64,000 nt of DNA from Streptomyces sp. CB02400. Lineage in GTDB: Bacteria > Actinomycetota > Actinomycetes > Streptomycetales > Streptomycetaceae. The stretch spans positions 1-64,000 of the forward strand of contig NZ_LIWB01000019.1 of the NCBI RefSeq assembly GCF_001905725.1. Reading direction: 5' to 3'. A program made the translations under genes and the position numbers. This document shows, in pieces, positions 17,300 to 23,970 of the stretch (positions are counted from its first letter, which is position 1; each line of letters starts with the position of its first letter). The notes below the pieces were generated by a model that saw only the letters and a program-made list of their open reading frames with translations, was not told the origin of the DNA and did no database searches.

Positions 17300-18088
17300 T
17301 TAGCCCACTGGGGGCCGGAGGCGAAATCCGGTTTTCGGGCGGTGGCGGACCGGGTTCGGGCGGGTGTGGTCCAGGGCAACGAGGAGGACGGCCAGGGCGT
17401 AGAAGGCGAGGCCCAGGAGGAGGGCGTTGGCGAGGACGTTCCGGTAGCCGTGCCGGGCGACGTCGAGGAAGGGGTAGAGGTAGCGGGCGGGGGAGCCGGG
17501 GAGGAGTTCGCCCCGGATCAGGGTGAAGGCCAGGTAGGCCAGGGGGTACAGCATCCAGGTGGCGGCCTGGCGGAGGCGGGTGCGGGCCGGCGGGGTGAGG
17601 AGGAGCCAGTCCAGCAGCGCGGCGACGGGGAGCACCGTGTGCAGGGTGTGGGCGGCGAGCGGTTCCAGCCAGCCTGCCGTCCCGGCGGTCCCGTCCGTCA
17701 CCGAGAAGCGCGGGGCCGCGTCCGCCAGGAGGACGTGGTGGACCAGGGACGCCGTGATCACGTACAGCAGGGCCGCTCCCGTGATCGCGCCCGGCAGGGG
17801 GTGACGGGCGCTCCAGGCGCGGCGGGCCGAGGCGAACGTGACCACGGCCAGCAGGACCGCGCTCTGGACCGCGAAGTGGCTCAGGACCCGGGCCGGGCTG
17901 CCGAGGAGGGTCTCCAGCAGCACCGCCCCCGCCGCCAGCAGCGCCAGGACCAGGCGGTACGTCGCTGCCAGCGGGCGGCGTACCAGGGGTACGACGGCTC
18001 TGGCGGGGGCGAAGAGGGCGGCCGACGCCGGATGCGTCCGCGGCAGGGCGGGGATGTCCGGGAGGTCCCTGGGTATCGGGGCGGTCAT
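17300..18088 (-). CDS. Pr6Pr-family six-pass membrane protein
   Basis: A 262-residue integral membrane protein with about six hydrophobic segments between residues 40 and 245. Motifs LVHHVLL, AAHTLHTVLPVAALLDWLLL and YPLAYLAFTLIRG match the FAR-17a/AIG1-like 'Pr6Pr' family as I recall it, including conserved His and Asp within membrane helices. Bacterial function is unknown; eukaryotic relatives hydrolyse fatty-acid esters of hydroxy fatty acids. It stands alone between the tRNA and the metallophosphoesterase gene. Confidence 0.75.
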   Translation of the reverse strand: MTAPIPRDLPDIPALPRTHPASAALFAPARAVVPLVRRPLAATYRLVLALLAAGAVLLETLLGSPARVLSHFAVQSAVLLAVVTFASARRAWSARHPLPGAITGAALLYVITASLVHHVLLADAAPRFSVTDGTAGTAGWLEPLAAHTLHTVLPVAALLDWLLLTPPARTRLRQAATWMLYPLAYLAFTLIRGELLPGSPARYLYPFLDVARHGYRNVLANALLLGLAFYALAVLLVALDHTRPNPVRHRPKTGFRLRPPVG

Positions 18089-18198
18089 GCACCCCAGCGT
18101 GGGGGGATGTCCGGTCCGGGGCGATGCGGGTGGGCCGGACGGGTGATCTCGGTCCCGGCCGAGGTGGGTGATCTAGGTCCCGGCCAGGACGAGTGGTC

Positions 18199-19125
18199 TC
18201 AGTCCCGGCCGACCAGGGTCAGCAGCGTCGCCTCCGGAGGGCAGGCGAAGCGGACCGGGGTGTAGCGGCTGGTGCCGCAGCCCGCGGAGACGTGGAGGTA
18301 GGACGTGCGGCCCTCGGACGTGTGCGTGGACAAGCCCTTCACGCGGTCCGTGTCCAGGTCGCAGTTGGTGACCAGGGCGCCGTAGAAGGGGATGCAGAGC
18401 TGGCCGCCGTGGGTGTGGCCGGCCAGGACCAGCGGGTAGCCGTCGGCCGTGAAGGCGTCCAGGGCGCGCAGGTACGGGGCGTGGACGACGCCCATCGAGA
18501 AGTCCGCCCCGTCCGACGGGCCGCCCGAGACCTCCGCGTACCGGTCGCGCTTGATGTGAGGGTCGTCCAGGCCGGTCAGCTCGATCGACGTGCCCTCGAT
18601 CTTCAGGGTGCCCCTGGTGTTCGTCAGGTTCAGCCAGCCGGCCGCGTCGAAGCCGTCCCGCAGGTCCTCCCACGGGTTGTGGACCACGCCGACCGCCTGG
18701 GCGTTGCCGTTCAGGCCGTGGCGGCCCTGGACCTTCTCGATCAGGTAGCGGCCGGGGTTGCGCAGGGTGGGGCCGTAGTAGTCGTTGGAGCCGAAGACGT
18801 ACGCGCCCGGGAACTCCATCAGGGGACCGAGCGCGTCGAGGACCTCGGGCACGCCCTCGGGGTCGGACAGGTTGTCGCCCGTGTTGAGCACGAAGTCGGG
18901 ACGCAGGCCCGCCAGGGAGCGCAGCCAGCGCTGCTTCTTGCGCTGGCCGCCGACCATGTGGATGTCGGAGACCTGGAGCACGCGCAGGGGGCGCATCCCG
19001 GACGGGAGGACGGGGACGGTCACCCGTCGGAGGCGGAAGGAGCGGGCCTCGAAGCCCGCCGCGTACAGCAGCCCGGCGGCGCCGGCCGCCGTGATTCCCA
19101 GGGGGATTCCGTATCGCGCGCGCAT
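18199..19125 (-). CDS. metallophosphoesterase with N-terminal membrane anchor
   Basis: A 308-residue calcineurin-like phosphoesterase. An N-terminal hydrophobic helix (about residues 6-24) anchors or exports it. Metal-binding motifs follow in order: QVSDIHM (D-x-H), NTGDN, GSNDYY (the usual GNHD/E position, with Ser-Asn-Asp) and GHTHGGQL. Such enzymes often act on phospholipid or nucleotide substrates at the membrane. The ATG at 19125 lies about 115 bp from the divergent yqeY gene, matching the arrangement I recall from S. coelicolor. Confidence 0.88.
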   Translation of the reverse strand: MRARYGIPLGITAAGAAGLLYAAGFEARSFRLRRVTVPVLPSGMRPLRVLQVSDIHMVGGQRKKQRWLRSLAGLRPDFVLNTGDNLSDPEGVPEVLDALGPLMEFPGAYVFGSNDYYGPTLRNPGRYLIEKVQGRHGLNGNAQAVGVVHNPWEDLRDGFDAAGWLNLTNTRGTLKIEGTSIELTGLDDPHIKRDRYAEVSGGPSDGADFSMGVVHAPYLRALDAFTADGYPLVLAGHTHGGQLCIPFYGALVTNCDLDTDRVKGLSTHTSEGRTSYLHVSAGCGTSRYTPVRFACPPEATLLTLVGRD

Positions 19126-19241
19126 GGGCCCATCGTGTCAGATCTGACGGGGTCCCTCCGAACGGCCCCAGGGAACCCTCCGGGGGAACAGGGCCTTAAA
19201 TCAGTAGGCGTTCGTCGTCGCGTACCTGCGACAATCGAGCC

Positions 19242-19706
19242 ATGACCACGCTCAAGTCGAAGCTGCAGGATGACCTCAACGCCGCGATCAAGGGGCGCGA
19301 CGAGCTCCGCTCCTCGACGCTCCGGCTGACGCTCGCCGCGATCACCAAGGAGGAGGTCGCGGGCAAGGAGAAGCGCGAGCTCTCCGACGACGAGGTGCAG
19401 AAGGTGATCACCCGCGAGGCGAAGAAGCGCCGTGAGGCGGCGGAGGCCTTCGCTCAGGGCGGCCGCCCTGAGCAGTCCGAGCGGGAGAAGGCGGAGGGCG
19501 AGGTGCTGGCGCAGTACCTGCCCAAGCAGCTGTCCGACGAGGAGCTGAACGCGATCGTCGCCCAGGCCGTCGAAGAGGCGAAGGCCGCCGGGGCCGAAGG
19601 GCCGCGTGCCATGGGTCAGGTCATGAAGATCGTGAACCCGAAGGTCGCGGGTCAGGCGGAGGGCGGCCGGGTCGCCGCGGTGGTCAAGAAGCTGCTGGCC
19701 GGCTGA
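19242..19706 (+). CDS. yqeY: GatB/YqeY domain protein
   Basis: A 154-residue YqeY-type protein: LKSKLQDDLNAAIKGRDELR at the N-terminus, then KREAAEAFAQGGRPE and LAQYLPKQLSDEEL, and finally MGQVMKIVNPKV, all hallmarks of the family. It resembles the tail domain of the GatB subunit of the tRNA amidotransferase and probably binds tRNA or an aminoacyl-tRNA; the precise role is unknown. It is the last core gene before the accessory insertion of 19.7-23.9 kb. Confidence 0.92.
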   Translation: MTTLKSKLQDDLNAAIKGRDELRSSTLRLTLAAITKEEVAGKEKRELSDDEVQKVITREAKKRREAAEAFAQGGRPEQSEREKAEGEVLAQYLPKQLSDEELNAIVAQAVEEAKAAGAEGPRAMGQVMKIVNPKVAGQAEGGRVAAVVKKLLAG

Positions 19707-19814
19707 GGGGCCTAGCGGAGGGGGAACTGTCGACTTGTGGTCCGCCACCGGTCGTCGACACGGTCCGCTCGCCGCGGTCTGTCATACCCCTCCGGGTGCC
19801 GCCGGGGAAGCGAA

Positions 19815-19828
19815 GGCGTAATTACGCC
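19815..19828. promoter_or_regulatory. palindrome GGCGTAATTACGCC, copy 1
   Basis: A perfect 14-bp palindrome, A/T at its centre, about 160 bp upstream of the small secreted protein gene. Near-identical copies occur at 20906-20919 and 23132-23145, all within the same 3.3-kb accessory segment. It is probably the operator of a local regulator; the LuxR-type gene at 22789 is the obvious candidate. Confidence 0.55.
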
Positions 19829-19978
19829 AGGCTTCACCGAACCATCACTCCAGAAGATCTTCCGTGGTTGACTGAATGGAAAATGAATCAGTTGTGATTC
19901 ACCTACAGTCTCCTGTTCTCGGTGCCGCGCTGAATGGATATCGGGGATGGATTTGATCTATCAGGAGTGATGCTGGTC

Positions 19979-20407
19979 ATGCGTAGGTCCATCGGATATA
20001 TCGCAGCCGTCGGTATGGCTGTCGCCGGACTCAACCTCGCGGCTGCCCCAAGTGCATTCGCCGGCGCATACGGCTGTCCTGGATCCCAAGTCGGGTCGTA
20101 CAACTTGATAGGGACCAACAACGAAGTATGGTCCACTGCCTACCTGTACTACTCCTCTGCCAACGGCGGTACCAACTGTGCCGTCCTGGTGGCCAAGAAG
20201 TTCGCCGGAACGCGTCACCAGATGAAGGTCGGCATCAGACTCGGAGACGGTGCCCGCACAGAGGACGATGGAAATTACACCACGTACGCGGGGCCGGTGA
20301 GCAAGACATCGTCGAACGGTCGCTGCGTTACGCTCTCACTCTCCGAGACGGACCCGCGGAACGGCAACTGGGCCGGCAGAAGCGTGGACGACGTGGCGTG
20401 CGGATAA
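19979..20407 (+). CDS. small secreted protein, unknown function
   Basis: A 142-residue precursor. A clear Sec signal peptide, MRRSIGYIAAVGMAVAGL, is followed by the cleavage-type sequence AAAPSAFA before GAYGCPG. The mature part (about 115 residues) has Cys residues that could form disulfides and a pattern YLYYSSANGGTNCAVLVAKK that recalls the beta-sandwich seen in peptidase-inhibitor/crystallin-like Streptomyces proteins. AGGAG lies 11 bases before this ATG; an ATG 9 bases earlier is an alternative start. A GGCGTAATTACGCC palindrome lies upstream. Sequence here is visibly less GC-rich than its neighbours, consistent with acquisition. Confidence 0.7.
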   Translation: MRRSIGYIAAVGMAVAGLNLAAAPSAFAGAYGCPGSQVGSYNLIGTNNEVWSTAYLYYSSANGGTNCAVLVAKKFAGTRHQMKVGIRLGDGARTEDDGNYTTYAGPVSKTSSNGRCVTLSLSETDPRNGNWAGRSVDDVACG

Positions 20408-20905
20408 TGCGGGCAGTGAAGTCGTCCCGGCGACATTGAGGCTGCGGTGCTGATGACGCGCCGGTCACTCGTGCGCTGAACCGAAAGCGCAGGGCGTGAA
20501 CTGCTTCGACGGCGGGCGGGAGTGCGGCATGCGCGGGGCGGTCCTGGAGGGCCGCCCCGCGAACGCGCGTCCGCGTCGAAGGCCTCGATCTTCCAGCGGC
20601 ACCCGGTGACGCGGACCGGTTCCCGCACTGTGGCCCGGTTCCACAGCGGCCCGCCGATCGACAGCTTCTGGCGCTGTCGTCCGCCATCGCCTGGACCGGT
20701 GTGCCCCGCTCCTTCTCACTGATCAGCCCGTGCGGTCCCGGACGCCGGGTGTGCCGCACCACCTCCCGCGCCGAGGGCGACAGCCGAGGCGCGTCCTCAA
20801 CCTCGATCACGCCCTGCCAACGAGCAGGTGACCCGACCGTCCCGGCTCAAGAGGTCGTCTCTGTGAGTCGGCGGTTTCCCTGCGGTCTCCCGCTCAACCC
20901 TGTCC
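20408..20905. other. intergenic, no gene recognised
   Basis: About 500 bp between the secreted protein gene and the second palindrome. Overlapping open frames on both strands lack start signals or family resemblance. It may be decayed coding sequence. Confidence 0.45.
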
Positions 20906-20919
20906 GGCGTAATTACGTC
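20906..20919. promoter_or_regulatory. palindrome GGCGTAATTACGTC, copy 2
   Basis: Differs at one position from the perfect copy at 19815. It lies about 90 bp upstream of a truncated signal-peptide frame at 21010, as copy 1 lies upstream of an intact small secreted protein. Confidence 0.5.
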
Positions 20920-21009
20920 AATTCCCCTGTGAGGATTGATGCGTCATTCCGGGCCTGGCCCGATTGTGCGTCGGATGCGCGGACAGAATTCAATGCATGT
21001 GATTCGGGG

Positions 21010-21255
21010 ATGATCACCTTGCGTAAGGCTCTTGCGGCCGTGTCCGGTCCGGTGGTCGCGGCTGGACTGAATCTCATGGCGGCCCCTTCGGCGTCGGCGG
21101 CCGCCGACGCGCCGTGTGCACCACGGATTCGGGTGGGCACACGGCTCTTCTCCCTCGTGCGCTCGCGCTGTCAGCAGATCAGCGACTGCGACGCGTTCTC
21201 GTTCTTCAGCGTGGAGTTGAGGTTGCCGTTGGTGCCGGCCGAGAACTTGTCCTGA
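21010..21255 (+). pseudogene. truncated secreted-protein gene (signal peptide plus short stub)
   Basis: Opens with MITLRKALAAVSGPVVAAGLN, then LMAAPSASA, a Sec signal peptide similar in layout to that of the protein at 19979 (both have GLNL-type ends and AAPSA before the cut). After CAPRIRVGTR the frame runs into the 3' end of the convergent gene at 21171 and stops, giving only 81 residues. It reads as a paralogue whose mature part was replaced. Its upstream palindrome (copy 2) supports a former expressed gene. Confidence 0.4.
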
Positions 21256-21677
21256 GCGCCGCCGTATCCCGAGTTGTAGTGGATTACGGCGGTGCAGCTG
21301 GCCAGGTTGTTGCCGACAGCGGCGGCGTTGTTCTTGACCGGCTGGTCCGCGCCGTTGCCGCCCCAGCAACCGCTTGTCCCGTAGTGCAGGCTGTACTGGA
21401 TCTGATGGGTGTTGAAGACGTAGTGGACCTGGATTCCGTCACCGGCGTAGTGGCCGGAGTAGTTTGAGATCTCGGTGTTCGAGAGGAAGCAGGCACTCAG
21501 CCACCCGCCGTTCCCGGAGTTGTAATTGAGCATGATGCAGCGACTGTTTCCGCTGGAGCTGCATTGATCTGACGAGTAGACAGTCGCCGCCGATGCGGTG
21601 GTGGGGAAGCCGAAGCTCATGGCGGCAGCAGCCGTGGTGGCGACCGCGATTACTCCTGTTCTTGCCCGGAAGCTCAC
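21171..21677 (-). CDS. secreted peptidase-inhibitor I36 / beta-gamma-crystallin-like protein
   Basis: A 168-residue precursor. The GTG at 21677 has GAGAGG 7 bases upstream; a longer in-frame start is less likely. The signal peptide ends FPTTASA before ATVYSSDQC. The mature protein has two similar blocks (NYNSGNGGWLSACF and IHYNSGYGGAQDKF) and ends VKNNAAAVGNN…LNSTLKNENASQSLIC, a pattern like the I36 inhibitor/crystallin fold of Streptomyces secreted proteins. Six Cys residues could form three disulfides. It lies 28 bp after the lipoprotein gene, likely in one transcript. Confidence 0.65.
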   Translation of the reverse strand: MSFRARTGVIAVATTAAAAMSFGFPTTASAATVYSSDQCSSSGNSRCIMLNYNSGNGGWLSACFLSNTEISNYSGHYAGDGIQVHYVFNTHQIQYSLHYGTSGCWGGNGADQPVKNNAAAVGNNLASCTAVIHYNSGYGGAQDKFSAGTNGNLNSTLKNENASQSLIC

Positions 21678-21705
21678 GTATTTTCCTCTCTTGGCGGGTG
21701 GATGG

Positions 21706-22665
21706 TCAGCGGTACTCTGCTGCACGCTTAATGATCGTTTCGTTCTTCGACTTCTGTTCGTCAAGAACGAGTTGCTCTTCCTCGATCCGTTTCTTCTGCA
21801 TGGTGGTCTCGGTCGAGAAATACACGTCGATCAAATGCGTGGACTTCTTGCACTCGATATCGGCGATCGCCATGGCTATCTCGGATTGAGAAGCCTCTGC
21901 GGTGCCGTTGGAGAATGCTTGGTTGAGTGCCTCCAGTGGTGTGCCGACCCGGTACCCCTTTTCCTTCATGCAGGAGGACCACTTACGGTTCACCGCCAGA
22001 ACCCTGGGGTCTTGCTTGGCCCGCTGGAACGTCTCGACATTGATCTCGGCGGCCAGACTGTCGTCGTACGATCCGAGCTTGCGGTCCGTTTCGCCCCGGC
22101 AGCCGCCCTCGGGGATCCGATCGCCCTCGTACGCTCCGCCTGCGGGTGGCTTCTGTCCTGAGGCCGTGGTCAGGTCGAAGACATAATTGGCGGCAGGTCC
22201 CTGTGGCTCGTACGGCTTCCAGTCGTCGGTGGGCTCCTGCGGGAGCCGGTAACCGTGCTCTCTGGCCTCCGCCGGATCCGTGATGCCCCAACGGCGCTTC
22301 ATATTTGCCGCGTTGTAGCTGTGCGGAGGGCGATTACCAGGAGCCGGAGGGTCGTAGTCGAAGCCGAATCTCTTCATGCACGCGCGATTCAGTACGTTCT
22401 TCGCATGCTGGATCGCCACTTCTTCGGGATAGGTCTGGAGATAGGGTTCGATGGGCAGAGCCAAGCCTTTGACCAGCCCTCTCTCGACCTCTGCCGCCGG
22501 CCAGTTGCTCTTGTCGGCCACGTCTCCGCTAGATTTGTCATCTCCCGCGGTTCCTTCGGCGTCCGGCGTACAGGAGACAAGACCGAGCGCGCAGACAAGA
22601 ATCGCCAACCCGGCCAGGGGTGAGAAGCGGGGAACGTCTCGTCGATCCGATCTGGTCCGTGTCAT
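21706..22665 (-). CDS. lipoprotein, unknown function
   Basis: A 319-residue protein with a lipoprotein signal peptide: Arg-rich start, hydrophobic core and lipobox LVSC with Cys32. The mature region is hydrophilic with Trp and paired Cys (RACMKRFGFDY, GCRGETDRK, SSCMKEKGY, DIECKKS), and ends in a Lys/Glu-rich helix. Streptomyces genomes contain many such poorly characterised extracytoplasmic proteins. It is the first gene of a pair with the secreted protein at 21171. Confidence 0.7.
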   Translation of the reverse strand: MTRTRSDRRDVPRFSPLAGLAILVCALGLVSCTPDAEGTAGDDKSSGDVADKSNWPAAEVERGLVKGLALPIEPYLQTYPEEVAIQHAKNVLNRACMKRFGFDYDPPAPGNRPPHSYNAANMKRRWGITDPAEAREHGYRLPQEPTDDWKPYEPQGPAANYVFDLTTASGQKPPAGGAYEGDRIPEGGCRGETDRKLGSYDDSLAAEINVETFQRAKQDPRVLAVNRKWSSCMKEKGYRVGTPLEALNQAFSNGTAEASQSEIAMAIADIECKKSTHLIDVYFSTETTMQKKRIEEEQLVLDEQKSKNETIIKRAAEYR

Positions 22666-22788
22666 ACCTTTACGTCCACATGTCTATGCCCTGGAAAGCG
22701 GTCAGGTCAGAAGCCGGGAGTACGGTGTCGGCTCGGCGTCGACGCACTCGACTCCGTGTGTGAGCTCAACTGCGACGGCGGAATGTGC

Positions 22789-23124
22789 TCACGCCGCCCC
22801 CCGGTTCGACCTGCCGAGCAGGCCGAATTCCTGAGCCCGGGCGCCCAGGGCGACCCGCCCCGCCGCCTCCAGGCGGGTCATCAGGCCCTGTACGTGACGT
22901 TGGACGGTGCGGTGCCCCAGATTCAGACGCCTGGCAATCGAGGCATCGTCGAGGCCTGAATACAGCAAACTGAGGATCTTGAGCTCTGTCTCGCCTATGT
23001 CCGGCTTCTCGGACAACTTCGCCCCCTCGCCACCCGTCCCGTTCACATGCGTGATCACCTTACGGGGGAGCTCGGCATTCCTGAAAGAGGTACAAACTTT
23101 CACGAAGGGAGCCACATAGGTCAT
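22789..23124 (-). CDS. short LuxR-type helix-turn-helix DNA-binding protein
   Basis: The C-terminal 60 residues form a LuxR/GerE-type HTH: ETELKILSLLYSGLDDASIA, then RRLNLGHRTVQRHVQGLMTR. No receiver, PAS or ligand-binding domain precedes it; the N-terminal part is only about 45 residues. The start is uncertain: the ATG at 23124 (111 residues) and GTGs at 23115, 23103 and 23058 all lack a good ribosome-binding site. A GGCGTAATTGCGCC palindrome lies 8 bp upstream of the ATG, in a position to autoregulate. It is likely the local regulator of the secreted-protein genes. Confidence 0.65.
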   Translation of the reverse strand: MTYVAPFVKVCTSFRNAELPRKVITHVNGTGGEGAKLSEKPDIGETELKILSLLYSGLDDASIARRLNLGHRTVQRHVQGLMTRLEAAGRVALGARAQEFGLLGRSNRGAA

Positions 23125-23131
23125 TAATGTT

Positions 23132-23145
23132 GGCGTAATTGCGCC
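23132..23145. promoter_or_regulatory. palindrome GGCGTAATTGCGCC, copy 3
   Basis: Differs at one position from the perfect copy at 19815, and extends to 16 bp with the flanking T and A. It sits immediately upstream of the LuxR-type gene. Confidence 0.55.
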
Positions 23146-23294
23146 AGCCGGGGAGGTCCATCCGGATGTCGGTCGTCCCGAAGGCATCGCCGCACTGACG
23201 CCCGGTCGGCGCGTCTCACGTAGGGCGTTCACCGTGAGCAGGAACCCTCTGTTACGGGGAGTGGAAGCGTCCCGAGAGCCGCCAGGTCATGCTG

Positions 23295-23867
23295 CTATGA
23301 CGTCATTTCAGTTGGTGAGCCTGCGGTGGCATATGAGGGTTGCGGAGATGGCGGTGAAGGTGAGGAAGTGTTCCGGCTTGCGCTCGTAGCGTCGGTGCAG
23401 GCGTCTGCGCCGGACGGCCGGCGTCGCGGGCCGCGACGTGAGCGGATGGGCGGGATGCCGCGGACCAGTGGGGCGAGGGCCTGGCTGCCCTGGAGGTCGG
23501 CGGCGGAGACGCCGACCGACAGAGGCAGGCCGCGTCGGTCGACGATGAGGTGGATCTCCGATCCCTTCTTGCCGCGGTCGGTCGGATCCGGTCCCGTCAG
23601 CAGCCCCCTTTGAGGGCCCTCACGCTGACGGAGTCGATCGCGCACCGCGACCAGTCCAGCTCACCTCGGGCACCGGGTTCGTCCGGGACCAGGCGGTGCA
23701 GCCTGGCCCACACCCTGGCCCCGGTCCACTCGGTGAACCGCCGGAAGGCGGTCACCTCGCCGACGGTGTCCTCCACCCTGCGGGCGAACCGGTGCCGACG
23801 GCACCACCCGCTGGAACAGGGGCCACAGGTCTTCCGGCACCATCCGTTCCACAAGCGCAGCGGCCAT
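23295..23867 (-). pseudogene. IS5-type transposase, frameshifted and internally deleted
   Basis: The reading begins at 23867, changes frame at about 23800 after an internal deletion and again at about 23605, then decays toward the left repeat. The DDE-core pieces IDSVSV and SEIHLIVDRRG are recognisable. Confidence 0.75.
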
Positions 23868-23909
23868 CGCCCCGGACTGCCGCAAGATCACACCAACTGA
23901 AATGGCGTC
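23299..23909 (-). mobile_element. decayed IS5-type insertion sequence remnant
   Basis: Bounded by 19-bp inverted repeats GACG(T/C)CATTTCAGTTGGTG at 23299-23317 and 23891-23909, with one mismatch. The interior encodes pieces of one transposase in three frames on the minus strand: MAAALVERMVPEDLWPLFQR, FRRFTEWTGARVWARLHRLV with LDWSRCAIDSVSVRALKGG, and GKKGSEIHLIVDRRGLPLSV. The middle of the N-terminal region is missing. At about 611 bp it is shorter than complete relatives, and it cannot encode an active enzyme. Confidence 0.85.
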
Positions 23910-23970
23910 TGAAGCTCGGTGTCAACGAGCAACTCTCCCGTGAACGGACGGCTGGAGGTGCGGAGACGGC

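Noticed and set aside
16946..18265. 439-codon plus-strand frame running through tRNA-Pro and the Pr6Pr gene
   Set aside because: It reads through a tRNA gene and the antisense of a clear membrane protein.
20328..20810. 160-codon minus-strand frame between the secreted-protein genes
   Set aside because: No motif, poor start context, and partial overlap with a supported gene on the other strand.
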